Source: Fodinicola acaciae (GTDB lineage: Bacteria > Actinomycetota > Actinomycetes > Mycobacteriales > HKI-0501). From it: a DNA stretch of 64,000 nucleotides. Each line of letters begins with the position of its first letter. Within the stretch, counting starts at the first letter, position 1. The stretch spans positions 561,235 through 625,234 of the forward strand of contig NZ_WOTN01000001.1 in NCBI RefSeq assembly GCF_010993745.1, given 5' to 3'. A program made the translations under genes and the position numbers. The notes under the pieces are model-generated. The model saw only the letters and a list, made by a program, of their open reading frames with translations. It did not search any database and had not been told where the DNA came from. Positions 57,481 through 64,000 of this stretch are shown in pieces.

Positions 57481-57512
57481 CAACGCGCGCGTCGCGTTGC
57501 ACAGTGGTGGCC

Positions 57513-58889
57513 ATGATCCGCAACGGCGACGTTTCCTTCTGGTACGCGCAGACCGGACTGCCTGGCTGTCGCGACGGCCTGCCCGGTGACCTGGCGGTCG
57601 ACGTGGCGATCGTCGGCGCCGGCTTCACCGGCCTGTGGACCGCGTACTACCTCAAGAAGGCACAGCCCGACCTGCGGATCGCCGTGCTGGAGAAGGAGTT
57701 CGCCGGCTTCGGTGCCTCCGGACGTAACGGCGGCTGGCTGACCGCGGGACTGGCAGGCTCGGCTGAGCGATATGCGGCCAGCCGCGGCCGGCCGGCCACC
57801 ATCGGGCTGCAGCGAGCGATGTTCGCGGCCGTCGACGAGGTGATCCGCGTCGCAGCTGAGGAAGGCATCGACGCCGACATCGTCAAAGGCGGCAACGTCG
57901 AGGTCGCCCGCAGCCGCGCGCAGTTGGAGCGGCTCGGCCAGGAATACCAGCACCTGCGGCAGTGGGGCTACGGCGAGGCCGATGTGTCCACATTGGACGG
58001 TGGCGAGCTGGCCAGGCGGATCGGCATCGATGGCGCCATCGGCGGCATCTTCAGTCCGCACTGCGCGCGCATCCAGCCGGCCAAGCTGGTGCGCGGATTG
58101 GCCGAAGCCGTCGAGAAAACCGGCGTGCGGATCTACGAGCAGACGACCGTGCGACGGGTGGAGCCGCGGCGCGTACGCACCGACTGCGGCACCGTCAGCG
58201 CCGACATTGTGTTGCGGTGCCTGGAAGGATTCACCGCCGGCCTGGCCGGCGAGCGGCGCACCTGGCTGCCGATGAACTCCTCCATGATCGTCACCGAGCC
58301 GCTGCCGGACGCGTTCTGGTCGGAAATTGGCTGGGATGGCGCGGAAACCGTCGGCGACCTGGCGCACGCGTACATGTACGCGCAGCGCACCGCCGACAGC
58401 CGCATCGCGCTCGGTGGTCGCGGCGTGCCGTATCGGTTTGGCTCGCGCACCGACCACAGTGGCGCCACGCAGGAGCGTACGGTGGCGGCGCTTTCGCGGC
58501 TGTTGCACGAGATGTTCCCGGCCGCGCGCCAAACTCCGATCGCGCACGCGTGGTGTGGCGTGCTCGGCGTGCCGCGGGACTGGTGCGCGACCGTACAGTT
58601 CGACCGACCGAGCGGTCTGGGCGCGGCCGGTGGATACGTCGGACATGGCGTGACGACGACCAATCTCGCCGGCCGTACGCTGCGTGACCTGGTGTTGCGG
58701 CGCGACACCGAGCTGACCCGGCTGCCGTGGGTCGGCCGCCGGGTGCGCCGCTGGGAGCCGGAGCCGTTGCGTTTTCTCGGCGTACGCTCGCTCTATCTGC
58801 TTTACCGGATCGCCGACCGGCAGGAATACGCCGGTCGTGCGACCACGAGTCCTATTGCGCGTTTCGCCAACGTGATCGCCGGCAGGTAA
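57513..58889 (+). CDS. FAD-dependent oxidoreductase (DAO/gamma-glutamylputrescine oxidase-like)
   Basis: This 458-residue amine or amino-acid oxidase has an FAD site VAIVGAGFTGLWTAYYL (about 30-46), VLEKEFAGFGASGRNGGWL, a substrate domain, and C-terminal GYVGHGVTTTNLAGRTL as second FAD motif. The opening SFWYAQTGLP is typical of the PuuB-like DadA group. The ATG at 57513 or a GTG six bases earlier may be used. Its position between the trp membrane gene and trpC is unusual and may be incidental. Confidence 0.86.
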   Translation: MIRNGDVSFWYAQTGLPGCRDGLPGDLAVDVAIVGAGFTGLWTAYYLKKAQPDLRIAVLEKEFAGFGASGRNGGWLTAGLAGSAERYAASRGRPATIGLQRAMFAAVDEVIRVAAEEGIDADIVKGGNVEVARSRAQLERLGQEYQHLRQWGYGEADVSTLDGGELARRIGIDGAIGGIFSPHCARIQPAKLVRGLAEAVEKTGVRIYEQTTVRRVEPRRVRTDCGTVSADIVLRCLEGFTAGLAGERRTWLPMNSSMIVTEPLPDAFWSEIGWDGAETVGDLAHAYMYAQRTADSRIALGGRGVPYRFGSRTDHSGATQERTVAALSRLLHEMFPAARQTPIAHAWCGVLGVPRDWCATVQFDRPSGLGAAGGYVGHGVTTTNLAGRTLRDLVLRRDTELTRLPWVGRRVRRWEPEPLRFLGVRSLYLLYRIADRQEYAGRATTSPIARFANVIAGR

Positions 58890-58890
58890 T

Positions 58891-58927
58891 TACCGACCGC
58901 TGACCGGGTCCGGAATGTCGGTCGGTA
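58891..58927. terminator. Hairpin between FAD oxidoreductase and trpC
   Basis: TACCGACCG (58891-58899) pairs perfectly with CGGTCGGTA (58919-58927) around a 19-base loop. It follows the oxidoreductase stop and precedes trpC by 77 bp. No leader peptide with tandem Trp codons is seen, so a simple terminator is more likely than an attenuator. Confidence 0.5.
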
Positions 58928-59003
58928 GCATCCCTGGCATGGGGCTGCGCAGGCGAAGGACAGGCGGCCTGAGACGATGCCGGCGAATCGTCGAGGGTGA
59001 CCG

Positions 59004-59809
59004 ATGAGCTTTCTCGACGACGTGATCGCGCGGTCCAAGGCAGCCGTGGAGGAGCGTCAGGCGGCGGTGCCGCTGGATGAGATGAAAAGACGCGCGACCA
59101 TTGCTCCGCATGCAAAAGACGCGTTGCGCGCGCTGCGTGCGCCGGGGGTCGGCGTGATTGCCGAGGTGAAGCGGTCGTCGCCGTCGGCCGGTGCGCTCGC
59201 CGACATCCGCGACCCGGCGGCGCTGGCGCGTGAGTACGAGCTCGGCGGTGCGCGCTGTATCAGTGTGCTCACCGAGGGCCACTATTTCGGTGGATCGCTG
59301 GAAGATCTGGTCGCCGTACGATCCGCGGTCGACGTCTTGGTGCTGCGCAAGGACTTCGTCGTCAGCTCTTATCAGGTGCTGGAGGCTCGCGCGCACGGCG
59401 CCGATCTGGTGCTGCTGATCGTCGCCGCGCTGGAACAGAACGTGTTGGTCGGCCTGCTGGAGCGGATCGAGTCGCTCGGCATGACCGCGCTGGTCGAGGT
59501 GCACGACGAGGCCGAAGCCGACCGCGCGCTGGAGGCCGGCGCGAAGGTGATCGGTGTCAACGCGCGCGACCTCGGCACGCTGGAGGTGGACAAGTCCATC
59601 TTCGAGCGGATCGCGCCGGGCCTGCCGTCGGAGATCGTGAAGATCGCCGAGTCCGGCGTGAAGAGCACGCACGACCTGATCGCGTACGCGTCCGCCGGCG
59701 CCGACGCGGTGCTGGTCGGCGAGGGCCTGGTCACCGACCGCAGTCCTCGCCAGGCGGTCGCCGACCTGGTCACCGCCGGATCCCACCCCGCGACCCCGAG
59801 GCCGTCACG

Positions 59810-59813
<4 letters not shown>
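59004..59813 (+). CDS. trpC: Indole-3-glycerol phosphate synthase TrpC
   Basis: This 269-residue TIM barrel closes the indole ring. [18 protein letters not shown] holds catalytic Glu and Lys, [19 protein letters not shown] the second Lys, and [14 protein letters not shown] and [14 protein letters not shown] the phosphate site. It is a monofunctional enzyme (no TrpF fusion), so PRA isomerase activity must come from elsewhere, most likely PriA. The ATG has GAGGGTGA upstream. It overlaps trpB by four bases. Confidence 0.95.
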
Positions 59814-61023
<1,210 letters not shown>

Positions 61024-61027
<4 letters not shown>

Positions 61028-61800
61028 CCGTCGCGTCGGCATTCGGATCGCGGCCGGTGCTCGTCGGCTATCTGCCGGCCGGCTATCCGTCGGTGCCCGG
61101 CGCCATCGACGCGATCAAGGCAATGGTCGACGCCGGCGTCGACATCGTCGAGATCGGCCTGCCGTACTCGGACCCGGTCATCGACGGCCCGGTGATCCAG
61201 GCGGCATCGCAGGCCGCGCTGGACCGAGGCGTACGCACCTCCGACCTCATCCACACCGTCGAAGCCGTCGCCGCCACCGGCGTGCCGACGCTGGTCATGA
61301 CGTACTGGAACCCTGTCCTGCGCTATGGCGTCGACCGGTTTGCCACTGACCTGGCCAACGCCGGGGGAGCGGGCCTGATCACCCCGGACCTGATCCCCGA
61401 CGAGGCAGCCGACTGGCTCGCGGTCGCCGACAAGCACAATCTCGACAAGGTCTTCCTGGTGTCGCCATCCTCCACCGACGCCCGTATCGCCTCGACCGTC
61501 GCCGTTTGTCGCGGGTTTGTCTACGCCACCTCGGTGATGGGCGTGACAGGCGCACGCGCACAGACCTCCAACGCCGCGCCGACCCTGGTTTCCCGCGTAC
61601 GCCAGGTGACGGATCTGCCGGTTGGTGTGGGGCTCGGCGTGAGCAACGGCGAACAGGCAGCCGAGGTGGCTTCGTTTGCCGATGCGGTGATCGTGGGGTC
61701 GGCGTTGGTGCGGTGTCTGTTGGATGCTGAGGACGAGGCGGCGGGGGTACGTGCCCTGGTTGCGCTGACGGAGGATCTTGCTGCGGGGGTGCGGGGGTAG
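61024..61800 (+). CDS. trpA: Tryptophan synthase alpha subunit TrpA
   Basis: This 258-residue TIM barrel releases indole from indole-3-glycerol phosphate for Trp[33 protein letters not shown] with catalytic Glu and Asp, and [17 protein letters not shown] are conserved. [12 protein letters not shown] is the mobile loop 6 region. The GTG overlaps the trpB stop. The final 150 bp show a shift to less GC-rich codons before repeat copy 4 begins at the stop codon. Confidence 0.94.
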
Positions 61801-61801
61801 T

Positions 61802-62525
61802 TCGTCGGGGCGCTTTGAGGTGGTTGCGTTTTCTGTTTGGTGCGTTGGGAGGGCGGGGCTCTTCATTTTTGTTGCGTTTTGGGGGTGGTGGCGCCTGCGC
61901 GGAGGGCGACCTCAAGGGGAGGGGCGCGCGGGGTTTCGCTGTTGGTGGGGTTGGGTGCGGCGGGTGCGGTTGTGTTGTGGTGTGGACCAGGAGTGTGGCT
62001 GGGGCGCCGGAGGTGCCGTGGCGTCCCGTTCTGTGGCGAGAAGGTCCATTATGTGGGACGCGAAGGCACATGGAGCGCTAAATGTCCGGCTTGAGAGGTT
62101 CGTAGATGGCATGAATGTCGAGTTACTTGCGGTGGACGCAAGAAACAAGGCTTTCACGCCGCCGTGATTTCCGGAGGCTGTGACGGGTGTGACTACTGAG
62201 GCTGACAATGCTGTTGTGACTGCTCGCCTGCGACAGATGTCCGTTTTGATATCTTGTTAAACAAGTATTACGCAGTCAGCCGCTACAGCACGATCGTTTG
62301 GCGTCCATCCCGACGGGTTGCTTCCCACACGTGACCCGGCAACCCAGCCCCGCCCGCAACCGCCGCCCGCACCCCTCGTGCACACAGATTGGCGTTCCCG
62401 CCCCCCTCCCTGGAGGTCGCCCGCCGCGCAGGCGGAAAACCAACCACCTCCTGAGCAACGAAGCAGAAAACGCAACCACCTCCCCAACGACACCAAAAAG
62501 GAAAAACCACCCACCCCACCCCCTC
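61802..62525 (+). repeat. Intergenic palindromic element, copy 4 (trpA|lgt)
   Basis: This is the smallest copy. The GT-rich left arm (61802-61892) leads to a shortened GC-rich inverted repeat (61893-61923) that pairs with 62404-62433. Both arms lack the equivalent 17 bp found in copies 1-3. The core (about 61985-62274) retains GGAGCGCTAAATGTCCGG, the CTTGCG-N5-CGCAAG hairpin and CTTGTTAAACAAG. Both cassette positions are empty. The AC-rich right arm ends about 50 bp before lgt. Confidence 0.85.
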
Positions 62526-62576
62526 GCCCCGGCAGAACCCAGGGGAGCCACACGCCGCGAGCAGGAGCCCGGTACG

Positions 62577-63548
62577 GTGGCGAGCGTGACTTCGGCCATC
62601 TTGGCGTCGATTCCCAGTCCGACGCAGAACGTGTGGTTTCTCGGCCCGATCCCGCTGCGTGCGTACGCGATCGCGATCATCATCGGGATCGTCGTCGCGG
62701 TGTGGCTGACCGACCGGCGCCTGAAGGCGCGTGGCGGGCCGGCTGGTGCGGTGACGGATGTCGCGTTGTGGGCCGTGCCGTTCGGCATCGTCGGTGGACG
62801 GCTCTATCACGTGATCACGACGCCGGGGCCGTACTTCGGGCCGGATGGTCACCTGATCGACATCGTGAAGATCTGGAACGGTGGCCTCGGCATCTGGGGG
62901 GCGGTGGCGCTCGGTGCGCTCGGTGCGTGGCTGGGGTGCCGGCGGATCGGCCTGCCGCTCGGGGTGCTGGCCGACGCGGCCGCGCCGGGGTTGGTGTTCG
63001 CGCAGGCGATCGGCCGGCTGGGCAACTACTTCAACAACGAGTTGTACGGCGGCCAGACCTCGCTGCCGTGGGGCCTGGTCGTCCACCAGATGGACCCGGC
63101 GACCGGTCACGCCGTGTCGACGCTGCCGGGCACCTACCATCCGACCTTCCTGTACGAGCTGCTGTGGAACGCTGGCGTCGGCCTGTTGGTGATCTGGGCT
63201 GACAAGAAGTTCCGGCTCGGCCACGGCCGCGCGTTCGCCTTGTACGTGATGGCCTACACGGTCGGCCGGTTCTGGGTCGAGGCGTTGCGGATCGACGAGG
63301 CCCAGATGTTCTTCGGCCTGCGGCTCAACGACTGGACGTCGATCGTCGTGTTCATCGGCGGCCTCGCGTACTTCCTGTGGCAGCGCGGACCGCGCGAGCA
63401 GCTCCGGATCCTCGACGGTGGCCGCAAGGTCGAGGTGATTACCGATGGTGAGCCGAAAGAAACCGTGAGTCTGGCGAAAGACGAGGAAAGTAAAGAAGAA
63501 TCGGCCGAGCCGGACAGCAAGGCCGAGGCGCCGGCCGACAAAGCCTGA
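62577..63548 (+). CDS. lgt: Phosphatidylglycerol-prolipoprotein diacylglyceryl transferase Lgt
   Basis: This polytopic enzyme of about 323 residues attaches diacylglycerol to the lipobox Cys, upstream of LspA action. The Lgt signature GRLGNYFNNELYGGQTSLPWG (given here as its conserved Gly-Arg-x-Gly-Asn start and Asn-x-Glu centre) lies near residues 150-170. RAYAIAIIIGIVVAVWLTDRR forms helix 1, and YELLWNAGVGLLVIW and FWVEALRIDE follow. The charged C-terminal tail (Glu/Lys/Asp) is typical of actinobacteria. The GTG at 62577 has AGGAG nine bases upstream; a GTG at 62586 is the alternative. lgt after trpA is the conserved actinobacterial order. Confidence 0.93.
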   Translation: MASVTSAILASIPSPTQNVWFLGPIPLRAYAIAIIIGIVVAVWLTDRRLKARGGPAGAVTDVALWAVPFGIVGGRLYHVITTPGPYFGPDGHLIDIVKIWNGGLGIWGAVALGALGAWLGCRRIGLPLGVLADAAAPGLVFAQAIGRLGNYFNNELYGGQTSLPWGLVVHQMDPATGHAVSTLPGTYHPTFLYELLWNAGVGLLVIWADKKFRLGHGRAFALYVMAYTVGRFWVEALRIDEAQMFFGLRLNDWTSIVVFIGGLAYFLWQRGPREQLRILDGGRKVEVITDGEPKETVSLAKDEESKEESAEPDSKAEAPADKA

Positions 63549-63850
63549 AAAAGACGCCGCATCTCCTAGCACGCCAGGAGCCGTTTACGCAGCTCAGTAT
63601 GTGCGTCGTCGCTGGTGGGATCGATCACTGGCGGCGAAATCGCGCCGGACGCCGGTGTCCGTGTAACCTCGAAAGGTGCGCCGGCGATCCCGCGCGCACT
63701 CCTGCGTAGCACCACACCGGGCCGGCACGCCGGCCCGTTCCTCCAACGGGCCGACGACGTCCCGCCCCCGCCCGGCGCACTCGAAAGAGCCGGTCTGTCA
63801 GGACTGTGCCGAAAACCCCGAGTGCCCATTGACGACGAGGGAGCCTGCCG
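63549..63850 (+). promoter_or_regulatory. gltB leader with two overlapping, mutually exclusive hairpins
   Basis: These 302 bp contain no convincing gene. Hairpin A (63718-63737, CGGGCCGGC with GCCGGCCCG) and hairpin B (GGCCCGTT at 63732-63739 with AACGGGCC at 63745-63752) share six bases, so only one can form at a time. This is an attenuator- or riboswitch-like layout before the glutamate synthase gene. A GTGTAACCT stretch near 63660 could be a promoter -10 element. No known riboswitch consensus was recognised. Confidence 0.45.
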
Positions 63851-64000
63851 GTGAATTTCTCTGCGGTTCCGCCTGCCCAAGGTCTTTATGACCCGGCATT
63901 CGAGCACGATTCCTGCGGCGTGGCATTCGTTGCCGACGCACTTGGCAGGCGCTCGCATCAGATAGTCGCGCACGGCCTGACCGCCGTACGCAACATGGAG
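63851..64000 (+). CDS. gltB: Glutamate synthase large subunit GltB, 5' end only
   Basis: Fifty codons are visible from the GTG at 63851, preceded by GAGGGAGCC. After a short propeptide, the motif [13 protein letters not shown] places the Ntn-type catalytic cysteine at residue 22, which becomes the N-terminus of the mature GATase domain. [15 protein letters not shown] continues the family sequence. The enzyme transfers the glutamine amide to 2-oxoglutarate. The gene runs out of the window. Confidence 0.92.
   Translation, partial: MNFSAVPPAQGLYDPAFEHDSCGVAFVADALGRRSHQIVAHGLTAVRNME

Noticed and set aside
63615-63891. Small frames with Cys-rich ends before gltB
   Set aside because: No ribosome site, no recognisable domain, and they overlap the hairpin leader and the gltB start.

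Overview
The window is a stretch of a high-GC actinobacterial chromosome (Actinomycetota). Three things point there: a complete dcw cluster with SepF, YggT and a Wag31-type DivIVA behind ftsZ; the his and trp genes in mycobacterial/streptomycete order; and GTG starts with 4-base ATGA/GTGA overlaps almost everywhere. MurE carries the DNPR motif typical of diaminopimelate-adding enzymes. The genus cannot be fixed from sequence alone.

Layout. 1-1245: a minus-strand GntR regulator and a DUF1648 membrane protein, then a MraZ operator. 1246-21866: mraZ, rsmH, ftsL, ftsI, [repeat copy 1], murE, murF, mraY, murD, ftsW, murG, murC, ftsQ, ftsZ, yggS, sepF, yggT, wag31 and a membrane protein. 21866-24863: a small MITE-like element, a TraR/DksA zinc-finger gene, lspA, an RluD-type pseudouridine synthase and a membrane-anchored unknown. 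24866-37939: repeat copy 2, a PfkB kinase, dnaE, a decayed Uma2-like gene, an ilvD/edd-family dehydratase operon with a GntR regulator and glutathione peroxidase, a DUF2567 protein, a LON-domain protein, and an ECF sigma factor with its probable membrane partner. 38132-44368: hisDCBH, [repeat copy 3], hisAF. 44863-48205: an ngcEFG-type amino-sugar ABC transporter. 48266-56885: MFS/LysR, TetR, hisI, a serine hydrolase, two atypical SDRs with TetR, and a PrmC-like methyltransferase. 56929-63548: the trp-operon membrane protein, a FAD oxidoreductase, trpC, trpB, trpA, [repeat copy 4] and lgt. The window ends in the first codons of gltB.

The most unusual content is a four-copy intergenic repeat of about 0.7-1.1 kb. 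All copies have the same orientation, and each begins directly after the stop codon of a plus-strand gene. Three of them split what are otherwise tightly packed operons (ftsI|murE, hisH|hisA, trpA|lgt). Each copy has a GT-rich left arm and an AC-rich right arm that are mutually complementary, about 48 bp of GC-rich inverted repeat at the inner ends of those arms, a conserved core of about 290 bp of lower GC, and optional nested hairpin cassettes at two defined positions. In copy 4 both arms have lost the equivalent 17 bp, and the cassettes keep their stems while their sequences differ. Pairing of the arms therefore appears to be maintained. No transposase is seen in or near any copy. I do not recognise the family.

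How the genes work together: the dcw block makes peptidoglycan precursors and the septal machinery; LspA and Lgt mature lipoproteins such as the NgcE-like binding protein; the his and trp genes share PriA-type HisA, because no trpF is present; trpE is missing from its usual position beside the trp membrane gene.
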